From NCBI GenBank assembly GCA_027489105.1, contig JAIYAJ010000351.1:1-25244 (forward strand): 25,244 bases of DNA, written 5' to 3'. Numbering within the stretch: position 1 is the stretch's first letter; each line of letters begins with the position of its first letter. The translations under genes were made by a program, and so were the position numbers. The notes under the pieces were generated by a model. The model had not been told where the DNA came from, made no database searches, and was given only the letters and a program-made list of their open reading frames with translations. Positions 6,729 to 14,434 of the stretch are shown piece after piece. This stretch comes from Zymomonas sp. Lineage in GTDB: Bacteria > Pseudomonadota > Alphaproteobacteria > Sphingomonadales > Sphingomonadaceae.

Positions 6729-7511
6729 ATGTCCAGCACGCAGACGCTCATGGATTTCGCTACGGCGATCAGTCAGAACCAGATCAGGGTCGTCGACATT
6801 ACGCAGACGCTGTCGGAAGACACGCCGGTCCTCGTCCTGCCCCCCGAATTCGGCCAGTGCGCGCCCTTCTCGCGCCAGGAAATCTCGCGCTATGACGAAC
6901 GCGGCGTCGCCTGGTACTGGAGCAACTTCACCGTCAGCGAACATACCGGCACCCATTTCGACGCGCCGGTCCACTGGATCTCGGGCGCCGAGCTCGAAGA
7001 CAATACGGTCGACAAGGTCCCGCCGCAGAAGCTGATCGCGCCCGCGGTGGTGATCGACTGTTCGGCCGAGGCCGCCGCCGACGCCGATTTCCTGCTGAAG
7101 GTCGAACATATCGAGGCGTGGGAAGCGCAACATGGCACGATCCCGGCGGGCTGCTGGGTGCTGTTCCGCACCGACTGGTCGAAGCGCGACGTCGACGCCT
7201 ATACCAACCGCCGCGAGGATGGCGCCCACACGCCGGGGCCGAGCACCGAGGCGGTCCGCTTCCTGATCGAGGAGCGCAGGATCCTGGGCTTCGGGGTCGA
7301 GACGATCGGCACCGATGCCGGACAGGCGCATCTGCTCGAGCCGCCCTATCCCGCGCACACGCTGCTCCACGCCGCCGGCCTCTACGGCCTGCAGTGCCTG
7401 CAGAATCTGGACCAGCTGCCGCCGACCGGTTCGGTCGTCGTCGCACCGCCGCTGAAGATCCGCGACGGTTCGGGCAGCCCGCTGCGCGTGCTCGCGCTCG
7501 TCGCGGCCTGA
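6729..7511 (+). CDS. Cyclase-family metal hydrolase (kynurenine formamidase / isatin hydrolase type)
   Basis: 260 aa. The ATG at 6729 has a strong GGGAGGAAG (6717-6724), preferred over in-frame ATGs upstream. The diagnostic HxGTHxDxPxH motif is EHTGTHFDAPVH (71-82), with H72, H76 and D78 as expected metal ligands and H82 nearby. The C-terminal part has ETIGTDAGQ (191-199) and YPAHTLLHAAGLYG (207-220), which complete the active site in this family. Members hydrolyse N-formylkynurenine to kynurenine, or isatin to isatinate; both products can lead to anthranilate. It is the first gene of a three-gene operon, 15 nt before iorA. Substrate is inferred only: indole/tryptophan-derived compounds fit the neighbours, but many cyclase-family proteins act on other cyclic amides or esters. 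Confidence 0.85.
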   Translation: MSSTQTLMDFATAISQNQIRVVDITQTLSEDTPVLVLPPEFGQCAPFSRQEISRYDERGVAWYWSNFTVSEHTGTHFDAPVHWISGAELEDNTVDKVPPQKLIAPAVVIDCSAEAAADADFLLKVEHIEAWEAQHGTIPAGCWVLFRTDWSKRDVDAYTNRREDGAHTPGPSTEAVRFLIEERRILGFGVETIGTDAGQAHLLEPPYPAHTLLHAAGLYGLQCLQNLDQLPPTGSVVVAPPLKIRDGSGSPLRVLALVAA

Positions 7512-7526
7512 TCGGGGAGCAGGGGC

Positions 7527-9653
7527 ATGGCGGAGCGGTCGTTCAAGGCCGAGGTCAGGAAGCTGGAAGCCGGCGCCGGCGAGGAGTTCGTCGGCGAAGG
7601 CATCCTGGCGGTCACCAAGGCGCTGCTCCAGTCGGGCGTCGCCTATGTCGGGGGCTATCAGGGGTCGCCGATCAGCCATCTGATGGACGTGTTCGCCGAC
7701 GCGAACGACCTGCTCGAAAGCCTGGGCGTGCATTTCGAGGCGAGCGCCAGCGAGGCGACCGCCGCCGCGATGCTCGCCGCCTCGGTCAACTACCCCTTGC
7801 GCGGCGCGGTCGCGTGGAAATCGGTCGTCGGCACCAACGTGGCGTCGGACGCGCTCTCCAACGTCGCCTCGGGCGGGGTGAAGGGCGGCGCGCTGATCAT
7901 CGTCGGCGAGGATTATGGCGAAGGCTCCTCGATCATGCAGGAGCGCACCCACGCCTTCGCGATGAAGTCGCAGATGTGGCTGCTCGATCCGCGCCCCAAC
8001 CTGCCCAGCATCGTCAATTCGGTCGAACAGGCCTTCCAGCTGTCCGAGGCGTCGAACACGCCGGTGATGCTCGAACTGCGCGTCCGTTCCTGCCACATGA
8101 CCGGCAGCTTCATCGCCAAGGACAATGTCCGCCCGGCGATGACGGTCGACCAGGCCGCCGCCTCGCCGGTGCGCGACACCAACCGCATCGTGCTGCCGCC
8201 CGCCAATTTCCTCCACGAGGTCGAGAAGGTCGAGCAGCGCTGGCCCGCCGGCATCGCCTTCGTGCGCGACAACAAGCTCAACGAATGGTTCGGCCCGGCG
8301 CAGGACGATATCGGCATCATCGTCCAGGGCGGCCTCTACAACAATCTCAATCGCGCGATGGAGCTGCTGGGGCTGGCCGATGCGTTCGGCGCGGCGCAGC
8401 TGCCGATCTATTGCCTCAACGTCACCTATCCGCTGATCCCCGACGAGGTCGCGGCCTTCTGCCAGGGCAAGAAGGCGGTGATGATCATCGAGGAGGGGCA
8501 GCCCGAGTTCATCGAGCATGAGCTGAACACGCTCGTCCGCCGCGCCGACCTGCAGACGCGCGTCGTCGGCAAGGACGTGCTGCCGCGCGCCGGCGACTAT
8601 ACCGCGCATGTCGTGCTCGAAGGGCTGCGCAAGTTCCTCGCCGAGTGGAAGCCCGCGCTGGCGCTGCCCGAACAGGCGATCGAGCCGCTGCCGGCACCGG
8701 TCGCATCGCAGATCCCGGCGCGCCCGGCCGGCTTCTGCACCGGCTGCCCCGAACGCCCCGTCTTCACCTCGATGAAGCTGATCGAGCGCGAGCTGGGGCC
8801 GGCGCATGTCTCCGCCGATATCGGCTGCCACCTCTTCTCGATCCTGCCGCCGTTCAACATCGGCAACACGACGATGGGCTATGGCCTGGGCACCGCCGGC
8901 GCATCGGCGTTCAAGCCGAAGGACAAGCGCGCGATCGCGGTGATGGGCGATGGCGGCTTCTGGCACAACGGCCTGACCTCGGGCGTCGGCAATGCGGTGT
9001 TCAACAAGGACGACACCGTCACGCTGATCATCGACAATGGCTATTCGGCGGCGACAGGCGGGCAGGACATCCTGTCCTCTCGCGCCGACAACAAGGAGCG
9101 CGCGACGCGCCACCCGATCGAGCGCGCGGTGCGCGGCATCGGCGCGAAATGGGTGCGGACGATCGACCGCACCTATGACCTGAAGAAGATGACCGCCGCG
9201 CTGCGCGAGGCGCTGACGAGCCCCGAAAAGGGCCCGAAGATCATCGTCGCCCAGTCCGAATGCATGCTCAACAAGCAGCGGCGCGAAAAGCCCGCAGTGC
9301 GCAAGGCGATCAAGGAGGGCAAGCGCGTCGTGCGCGAGCGCTTCGGGGTCGATTCCGACACCTGCACCGGCGATCACAGCTGCGTCCGCCTGTCGGGCTG
9401 CCCGTCGCTGACGATCAAGCCCAACCCCGATCCGCTGCGGCGCGACCCGGTCGCCCATGTCGAGAATAGCTGCGTCGGCTGCGGCCTGTGCGGCGAGGTC
9501 AGCCATGCCGCCGTGCTGTGCCCCAGCTTCTACCGGGCGAGCATCGTCTCCAATCCGACCGGCTGGGAACGCTTCCGCAAGCGGATCGGCGACGCCGTGA
9601 TCGGCTTCCTGCAACAGCGCGACAACCGCGCGCGCGCCGCGAGGGCCTTCTGA
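7527..9653 (+). CDS. iorA: Indolepyruvate ferredoxin oxidoreductase, alpha subunit
   Basis: 708 aa, with GGGGAGCAGGGG directly before the ATG. It catalyses CoA-dependent oxidative decarboxylation of aryl-2-oxoacids such as indolepyruvate, using thiamine diphosphate and passing electrons to ferredoxin. The N-terminal pyrimidine-binding domain includes YVGGYQGSPISHLMD (~38-52) and an E-rich loop FEASASEATAAAML. The TPP motif is GDGGFWHNGL...DNGYSAATGG (~474-512). Iron-sulfur cysteines are C-terminal: CTGDHSCVRLSGCP (~612-625) and SCVGCGLCGEVSHAAVLCP (~648-666). This matches the longer proteobacterial IorA type. Its stop overlaps the iorB start by one base (TGATG). Phenylpyruvate or hydroxyphenylpyruvate would be alternative substrates. 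The presence of this oxygen-sensitive enzyme class in an aerobic-type cluster is notable. Confidence 0.93.
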   Translation: MAERSFKAEVRKLEAGAGEEFVGEGILAVTKALLQSGVAYVGGYQGSPISHLMDVFADANDLLESLGVHFEASASEATAAAMLAASVNYPLRGAVAWKSVVGTNVASDALSNVASGGVKGGALIIVGEDYGEGSSIMQERTHAFAMKSQMWLLDPRPNLPSIVNSVEQAFQLSEASNTPVMLELRVRSCHMTGSFIAKDNVRPAMTVDQAAASPVRDTNRIVLPPANFLHEVEKVEQRWPAGIAFVRDNKLNEWFGPAQDDIGIIVQGGLYNNLNRAMELLGLADAFGAAQLPIYCLNVTYPLIPDEVAAFCQGKKAVMIIEEGQPEFIEHELNTLVRRADLQTRVVGKDVLPRAGDYTAHVVLEGLRKFLAEWKPALALPEQAIEPLPAPVASQIPARPAGFCTGCPERPVFTSMKLIERELGPAHVSADIGCHLFSILPPFNIGNTTMGYGLGTAGASAFKPKDKRAIAVMGDGGFWHNGLTSGVGNAVFNKDDTVTLIIDNGYSAATGGQDILSSRADNKERATRHPIERAVRGIGAKWVRTIDRTYDLKKMTAALREALTSPEKGPKIIVAQSECMLNKQRREKPAVRKAIKEGKRVVRERFGVDSDTCTGDHSCVRLSGCPSLTIKPNPDPLRRDPVAHVENSCVGCGLCGEVSHAAVLCPSFYRASIVSNPTGWERFRKRIGDAVIGFLQQRDNRARAARAF

Positions 9654-11137
9654 TGAACGCTGTGACCACCGCGGATCGCAACCGCATCTGCATCGCCATC
9701 CTCGCCATGGGCGGCCAGGGCGGCGGCGTGCTCGCCGACTGGATCCAGGAAATGGCGCGCCACCATGGCTGGCTGGCGCAGGGCACGTCGGTCCCCGGCG
9801 TCGCGCAGCGCACCGGCTCGACCGTCTATTATATCGAGCTGGCCCGGGCCGTCGAAGGCCGCCTGCCGATCATGGCGCAGATGCCCGTGCCCGGCGACGT
9901 CGACATCGTCATCGCCTCGGAGTTGATGGAAGCGGGCCGCGCCATGCTGCGCAACTTCTCCACCGGCGACCGCACCACTCTGATCAGCTCCACCCACCGC
10001 GTCTATTCGATCGCCGAGAAGTCGGCGATGGGCGACGGGCGCGGCAACAGCGACAAGATCATCGAGGCGGCGGGACGCCGCGCCAAGCGCTTCATCGGCT
10101 TCGACATGGAAGCCGCGACCGAGCGTTCGGGCAGCGTGATCAGCGCGGTCATGTTCGGCGCGCTGGCGGGCAGCGGCACCCTGCCCTTCGGCCGCGACGC
10201 CTTCGAGGAGGCGATCCGCCAGAGCGGGATCGCGGTCCCGTCCAACCTCAAGGGCTTCGACGAAGGCCTGCGCGCGGCGCAGGGCGCGGTGACGCTGCCC
10301 GAAGCGGTGCAGCATGACGTGCCCCAGCCGACCAGCGACACCGGCCGCCGGCTCGCCGCGCGCCTCCGCGCCGCCCTGCCCGAGGTCGCCCACGCCAACG
10401 CGCTCCACGGTGTGCAGCGCCTGATGGACTATCAGGACGCGGCCTATGCCGAACTCTATCTCGACCGGCTCGAGGTGGTGGCGGCGCTCGATGGTGCGCC
10501 CTTCCTGCTGACCGAGGAGACCGCGCGGCATCTCGCGCTGTGGATGAGCTATGAGGACACGATCCGCGTCGCCGACCTCAAGGTGCGCGAGAGCCGCATG
10601 GAGCGCGTCCGCAAGGAGGTCCATGCCGGCGCCGAGCAGCTGATGACCGTCACCGAGTTCATGCACCCGCGCCTGCAGGAGGTGTGCGAGACGCTGCCCG
10701 AATCGATCGGCGGCAGGATCCTTGCCTCGGACCGGCTCAAGCGCTGGCTCGATCCCTTTTTCCAGAAGGGCCGCCATGTCGAAACGACCCGTGCGCGCTG
10801 GTTCGTCGTCCTCTGGCTGCTGTCGCGGATGCGCGGCATGCGCCGCCGGACGCTGCGCTACCGCGAGGAGCAGCACCGCATCGAGCAATGGCTGCAGGAC
10901 ATCCGCGAAGCCGCCCCGTCGGACAACGCCCTCGCCGTGGAGATCGCGCGCTGCCAGCGGCTGATCAAGGGCTATAGCGACACCTTCGAACGCGGCCTGC
11001 GCAACTATGCCGCGATCCGCGAACGGCTCCAGGCGCTGCCCCCCTCCGAACGCTCGGCCGGCTGGCTCGCCCAGGCCCGCGAAACCGCGCTGGCCGACGA
11101 GAAGGGCCAGCATCTGCAGGAATTGCTGGCGGCCTGA
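9653..11137 (+). CDS. iorB: Indolepyruvate oxidoreductase subunit beta family protein (extended form)
   Basis: 494 aa, starting at the ATG in TGATG (9651-9655), translationally coupled to iorA. The N-terminal ~190 residues are the oxidoreductase gamma/beta-type domain: ICIAILAMGGQGGGVLADWI (12-31), QGTSVPGVAQRTGSTVYYIE (~43-62) and DIVIASELMEAGRAM. Archaeal IorB stops near there; this protein continues for ~300 residues of mostly helical, Arg- and Glu-rich sequence (VADLKVRESRMERVRKEV, RARWFVVLWLLSRMRGM). I believe this extension is the DUF6537-type domain common in proteobacterial IorB, from memory. It completes the catalytic pair with IorA; the tail's function is unknown. A terminator-like hairpin follows 22 nt after the stop. 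Confidence 0.9.
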   Translation: MNAVTTADRNRICIAILAMGGQGGGVLADWIQEMARHHGWLAQGTSVPGVAQRTGSTVYYIELARAVEGRLPIMAQMPVPGDVDIVIASELMEAGRAMLRNFSTGDRTTLISSTHRVYSIAEKSAMGDGRGNSDKIIEAAGRRAKRFIGFDMEAATERSGSVISAVMFGALAGSGTLPFGRDAFEEAIRQSGIAVPSNLKGFDEGLRAAQGAVTLPEAVQHDVPQPTSDTGRRLAARLRAALPEVAHANALHGVQRLMDYQDAAYAELYLDRLEVVAALDGAPFLLTEETARHLALWMSYEDTIRVADLKVRESRMERVRKEVHAGAEQLMTVTEFMHPRLQEVCETLPESIGGRILASDRLKRWLDPFFQKGRHVETTRARWFVVLWLLSRMRGMRRRTLRYREEQHRIEQWLQDIREAAPSDNALAVEIARCQRLIKGYSDTFERGLRNYAAIRERLQALPPSERSAGWLAQARETALADEKGQHLQELLAA

Positions 11138-11158
11138 CAGCTATCTGTTCCCCAAGGT

Positions 11159-11189
11159 TGAGCTGGTGGTACTGTCCAGCTCAGCTTTT
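11159..11189 (+). terminator. Terminator of the cyclase-iorA-iorB operon
   Basis: An 8-bp perfect stem, TGAGCTGG (11159-11166) with CCAGCTCA (11176-11183), encloses a 9-nt loop and is followed by GCTTTTG. It lies 22 nt past the iorB stop. The T run is short (four), so termination may be partial. Confidence 0.6.
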
Positions 11190-11228
11190 GGGCGGCGAGC
11201 CCATCTCCGTTGGGAAGGAGTGGTCGGC

Positions 11229-11417
11229 GTGACCGGTAGGAACAGTTTCAGCATTCTTAGCGACGACCTGCCCGCAGAGAGCAAGAAGGCCGTGGCAGGT
11301 AAGGTCGCGACACTGATCGAAGCTATCGGCGGCGAGCAGGAGGTCGTGCCCCCCTTTCAAGAGGACGTTGTAGAGACCGTCACTTCCTCGGATATCCGCG
11401 CACCCGAGCAGCGGTGA
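11229..11417 (+). CDS. Possible small protein, 62 aa, unrecognised
   Basis: A GTG at 11229 has AAGGAG at 11215-11220 (8-nt spacing), a better Shine-Dalgarno than many genes in the window. The reading frame encodes an acidic, soluble peptide (VTGRNSFSILSDDLPAESKK, then KVATLIEAIGGEQEVVPP, ending SSDIRAPEQR). It has no membrane segment or DNA-binding motif and I do not recognise it. It sits between two terminator-like hairpins and is less GC-rich than its flanks. An overlapping minus-strand frame over 11181-11513 is also open but has no comparable start signal. The ORF could be a small gene, a relic of a transferred fragment, or chance. Confidence 0.35.
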   Translation: MTGRNSFSILSDDLPAESKKAVAGKVATLIEAIGGEQEVVPPFQEDVVETVTSSDIRAPEQR

Positions 11418-11470
11418 GCCCCGTAATGGGTGCCTCCGGAAGTATCTTTCCCGTGACAATTGCTGCGCAC

Positions 11471-11506
11471 AAAAAAGGGGTCCGTCCGAACGACGGGCCC
11501 CTTTTT
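11471..11506. terminator. Strong bidirectional terminator
   Basis: A 10-bp stem, GGGGTCCGTC (11477-11486) with GACGGGCCCC (11492-11501) and one T-G wobble, has a 5-nt loop and is flanked by A6 (11471-11476) and T5 (11502-11506). It can therefore end transcripts from both sides: the + strand small ORF/iorAB side and the minus-strand catabolic operon ending at 11613. Confidence 0.85.
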
Positions 11507-11529
11507 GCTGCATCGATGCTGCGGGTTTT

Positions 11530-11603
11530 GGGAAGGGGCCGGCCGCTCCTGCAGCGGTGGCGGGCGGCCCCTTCCCGCCCCTCCCCCGTCGCCGGGGGAA
11601 GGG
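11530..11603. repeat. Two adjacent GC-rich inverted repeats
   Basis: The first is a perfect 12-bp pair, GGGAAGGGGCCG (11530-11541) with CGGCCCCTTCCC (11565-11576), enclosing a smaller CCGCT...AGCGG hairpin. The second is CCCCCG (11583-11588) with CGGGGG (11593-11598), extended outward by T-A and C-G pairs around one bulged A. Both lie between the bidirectional terminator and the stop of glutaryl-CoA dehydrogenase. They may stabilise the 3' end of the minus-strand mRNA or belong to a dispersed intergenic repeat family of the genome; no second copy occurs in this window. Confidence 0.6.
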
Positions 11604-11612
11604 TGGGCCTCG

Positions 11613-12797
11613 TCAGAAGGCGGCGATATCGGTGATGCCGCGCCCCAGGATCAGGGCGTGGACGTCATGCGCGCCTTCATAGGTGTTGACGGTCTCCAGG
11701 TTCACCATGTGGCGGATGACCTGATATTCCTCGGAGATGCCGTTGCCGCCGTGCATGTCGCGGGCCATGCGCGCGATATCGAGCGCCTTGCCGACATTGT
11801 TGCGCTTGACGATCGAGACCATCTCCGGCGCGAAGCGGCCCTCGTCCATCAGGCGGCCGACGCGCAGGCTGGCCTGCAGGCCGAGCGCGATGTCGGTCAG
11901 CATGTCGGCGAGCTTCTTCTGGTAGAGCTGGGTCGCGGCGAGCGGGCGGCCGAACTGCTTGCGGTCGAGGCCGTAGGAACGCGCCGCGTGGAAGCAGAAC
12001 TCCGCCGCGCCGAGCGAGCCCCAGGAGATGCCGTAGCGCGCGCGGTTGAGGCAGCCGAACGGACCCTTCAGGCCCTGCACGTTCGGCAGCAACGCGTCTT
12101 CGCCCACTTCGACGTCGTCGAGGTTGATCATGCCCGTGATCGACGCGCGCAGCGAGAATTTGCCCTCGATCTTCGGGGCAGACAGGCCCTTGGCGCCCTT
12201 CTCGACGACGAAGCCCCGGATCTGGTCGCCATGCGCTTCGGACTTCGCCCAGATCACGAACACGTCGGCGATCGGCGAGTTGGAGATCCAGGTCTTGTTG
12301 CCGTTGAGGCGGTAGCCGCCGTCGATCTTGGTGGCGCGGGTGCGCATGCCGCCGGGGTCCGAACCGGCGTCGGGCTCGGTCAGGCCGAAGCAGCCGATCC
12401 ATTCACCCGAGGCCAGCTTCGGCAGATAGCGCTGCTTCTGCTCTTCCGAGCCATAGCTGTAGATCGGGTACATGACGAGGCTCGACTGCACCGACATCAT
12501 CGACCGATAGCCGGAGTCGACGCGCTCGACCTCACGCGCGACCAGGCCATAAGCGACATAGGAGGCGCCGACGCCGCCATAGGCTTCCGGAATGGTCACG
12601 CCGAGCAGGCCCTGCGCGCCCATCTCGCGGAAGATTTCCGGGTCGGTATGCTCGCGCGCGAAGGCGTCGATCACGCGCGGCTGAAGGCGATCCTGCGCAT
12701 AGGCACGCGCGGCATCGCGGATCATCCGCTCGTCATCGGTCAGTTGGTCGTCGAGCAGGAAGGGATCGGCCCAGTCGAACCGGCTCATCTGGCTCAT
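11613..12797 (-). CDS. gcdH: Glutaryl-CoA dehydrogenase
   Basis: 394 aa from the ATG at 12797, preceded by AGAGGAA. This FAD enzyme oxidises and decarboxylates glutaryl-CoA to crotonyl-CoA plus CO2. It is identified over other acyl-CoA dehydrogenases by [18 protein letters not shown] (96-113), whose Arg98 corresponds to the substrate-carboxylate Arg of human GCDH. Other matches are [49 protein letters not shown], and the catalytic base E374 in [15 protein letters not shown]. Length is normal for the mature bacterial enzyme. It is the last gene of the minus-strand operon, 65 bp after the RidA-family gene. Its presence indicates that ring cleavage products funnel through glutaryl-CoA. Confidence 0.9.
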   Translation of the reverse strand: MSQMSRFDWADPFLLDDQLTDDERMIRDAARAYAQDRLQPRVIDAFAREHTDPEIFREMGAQGLLGVTIPEAYGGVGASYVAYGLVAREVERVDSGYRSMMSVQSSLVMYPIYSYGSEEQKQRYLPKLASGEWIGCFGLTEPDAGSDPGGMRTRATKIDGGYRLNGNKTWISNSPIADVFVIWAKSEAHGDQIRGFVVEKGAKGLSAPKIEGKFSLRASITGMINLDDVEVGEDALLPNVQGLKGPFGCLNRARYGISWGSLGAAEFCFHAARSYGLDRKQFGRPLAATQLYQKKLADMLTDIALGLQASLRVGRLMDEGRFAPEMVSIVKRNNVGKALDIARMARDMHGGNGISEEYQVIRHMVNLETVNTYEGAHDVHALILGRGITDIAAF

Positions 12798-12862
12798 GTC
12801 ATGTTCCTCTTTGCGGGGCCGTCGCGCATCAGACGGTCGGGCCGGAATGTTGAATTCAAAGA

Positions 12863-13255
12863 TCAGTCGGGAATGACGGCAGTCGTCTCGATCTCGATCA
12901 GCGCGTCGTCTTCCATAAGGGCGACGACCTGCACGACCGCCATGGTCGGGAAGACCCGGCCCATTATCGCACGGTAGATTTCGCCGATGCGGCGGACCTC
13001 GGCGAGATAGGCCTGCTTGTCGGTGACGTACCAGGTCATCCGCACGACATGCTCGGGCTTGGCGCCCGCTTCGGCGAGGAGCGCGACGAGGTTGCGCAGC
13101 AGCTGCTCGAACTGGCCGGGCAGGTCCTTCGCGACGAACTTCTCTTCCTCGTTCCAGCCGACCAGGCCGGCGGTGTAGATCGTGCGGCCGCGCGTCTCGA
13201 TCGCGTTCGCATAGCCCTTCGGGCGCGGCCAGCCGGCCGGTTGCAATGTCTTCAC
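12863..13255 (-). CDS. RidA-family protein lacking the usual substrate arginine
   Basis: 130 aa, one chorismate-mutase-like domain. The GTG start at 13255 overlaps the preceding stop (GTGA). Family features include [22 protein letters not shown] (~27-48, in pieces), [23 protein letters not shown], and the C-terminal IEIETTAV. RidA hydrolyses reactive enamines/imines formed by PLP enzymes, using an Arg (R105 in E. coli) to hold the substrate carboxylate. The aligned segment here is [12 protein letters not shown], with Ala112 in that place, so it is not a standard RidA. A ring-bound enamine CoA thioester, such as the expected product of the monooxygenase/reductase in this operon, has no free carboxylate, which could explain the loss. 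That role is inference; other Rid subfamilies also lack the Arg. Confidence 0.85.
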   Translation of the reverse strand: MKTLQPAGWPRPKGYANAIETRGRTIYTAGLVGWNEEEKFVAKDLPGQFEQLLRNLVALLAEAGAKPEHVVRMTWYVTDKQAYLAEVRRIGEIYRAIMGRVFPTMAVVQVVALMEDDALIEIETTAVIPD

Positions 13256-14433
13256 TGTGCCTGTTCCTGCGCTTCGGCGATCGTCGCACGCGCGATCACC
13301 ACCTTCTGGACTTCGCTTGCGCCCTCGTAGATGCGCAGCGCGCGGATCTCGCGATAGAGCCGCTCGACCATGTTGCCGCTGACGACGCCTTCGCCGCCGA
13401 ACAGCTGGACCGCCTTGTCGATGGTCTGCTGCGCGGTATCGGTCGCAAAGAGCTTCGCCATCGCGGCTTCGCGGGTGATGCGCGGCTGGCCGCTGTCCTT
13501 CGCCCAGGCGGCGCGATAGATCAGCAGCGCGCTGGCGTCGTTGCCGAGCGCCATGTCCGCGAGCGCGGCCTGCGTCAGCTGCAGGTCCGACAGCGGTGCG
13601 CCGAACAGCTTGCGCGTCGTCGCGCGGTTCAGCGCCTCGTCCGTGGCGCGGCGCGCGAAGCCGAGGGCTGCGGCGCCGACCGTCGAGCGCAGCATGTCGA
13701 GCGTCGCCATCGCAACCATGAAGCCGCGCCCCGGCTCACCCAGCAGATGATCGTCGGGAATGAAGCAATTGTCGAAGCGTATCGTCGCCAGCGGATGCGG
13801 CGCAATCACGTCGATCGTCTCGGTGACCGAGAAGCCCTCGGTCGCCGTCGGAAAGGCGAAGGCGGAGAGGCCGCGCGCCCCCGGCGCCTCGCCGCTGCGG
13901 GCGAAGATCGTCAATATGTCGGCGATGCTGCCGTTGGAGATCCAGGTCTTCTCGCCGTTGATGATCCAGCCGCCGTCGACCCTGGTCGCGCTGGTCGCCA
14001 TCGCCGCGACGTCGGAGCCGGCCTCCTTTTCGGAGAGGGCGAAGCCCGCGATCATCTCGCCACGTGCGACCCTGGGCAGATAGGCCGCCTTGACCGCATC
14101 GCTGCCGAACAGGCCGATCGCGCCGGTGCCCAGCCCCTGCATCGCGAAGGCGAAGTCGGCCAGACCGGCATGATAGCCCAATATCTGCCGCGTCAGGCAG
14201 AGGGTGCGGACGTCGACCGGGCTGTTCAGCCCGCCGAAATCGGCCGGGACCGCCGCGCGCAGGAAACCCGCCTCGCCCAGCAGCCGCACGAGCGCGCGGC
14301 AGTCGGCATCGACGTCGCCCGTTTCGTGGTGAAGGGCATCGGCATTGTTGCGGCACCAGGCTTCCAGATCCTGGGCGTAGCTGCGATGGCGATCCTCGAA
14401 AAAGGGCCAGGACAGGAAGCTCTGGTCCGCCAT
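13252..14433 (-). CDS. Acyl-CoA dehydrogenase
   Basis: 393 aa from the ATG at 14433, one base after the stop of the crotonase gene (TGAGATG). An FAD enzyme that introduces an alpha-beta double bond into an acyl-CoA. Motifs are [17 protein letters not shown] (~129-145), [14 protein letters not shown], and the C-terminal [19 protein letters not shown] with RIYEGASEV, giving catalytic base E370. It lacks the glutaryl-CoA dehydrogenase Arg signature, so its substrate differs from that of the operon's last gene. The first ~60 residues ([16 protein letters not shown]) form the usual helical domain. Candidate substrate: an alicyclic or pimelyl-type CoA ester in the same pathway. It is followed by the RidA-family gene with a 4-nt overlap. 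Confidence 0.9.
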   Translation of the reverse strand: MADQSFLSWPFFEDRHRSYAQDLEAWCRNNADALHHETGDVDADCRALVRLLGEAGFLRAAVPADFGGLNSPVDVRTLCLTRQILGYHAGLADFAFAMQGLGTGAIGLFGSDAVKAAYLPRVARGEMIAGFALSEKEAGSDVAAMATSATRVDGGWIINGEKTWISNGSIADILTIFARSGEAPGARGLSAFAFPTATEGFSVTETIDVIAPHPLATIRFDNCFIPDDHLLGEPGRGFMVAMATLDMLRSTVGAAALGFARRATDEALNRATTRKLFGAPLSDLQLTQAALADMALGNDASALLIYRAAWAKDSGQPRITREAAMAKLFATDTAQQTIDKAVQLFGGEGVVSGNMVERLYREIRALRIYEGASEVQKVVIARATIAEAQEQAQ

Positions 14434-14434
14434 C

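Noticed and set aside
6564..9614. A 1016-codon open frame on the minus strand across the cyclase and iorA genes
   Set aside because: It mirrors the codon structure of the real + strand genes in GC-rich DNA, is full of Arg/Ala/Asp/His low-complexity sequence, overlaps the MarR gene and has no recognisable domain. The + strand products have complete conserved motifs.
9530..11113. Long minus-strand open frame opposite iorB
   Set aside because: Antisense shadow with compositionally biased sequence and no domain; iorB motifs and TGATG coupling support the + strand.
11181..11513. Minus-strand frame of ~110 codons between the terminators, considered as a transposase relic
   Set aside because: I could not match it to a transposase family and it has no start signal; it also runs through the bidirectional terminator.
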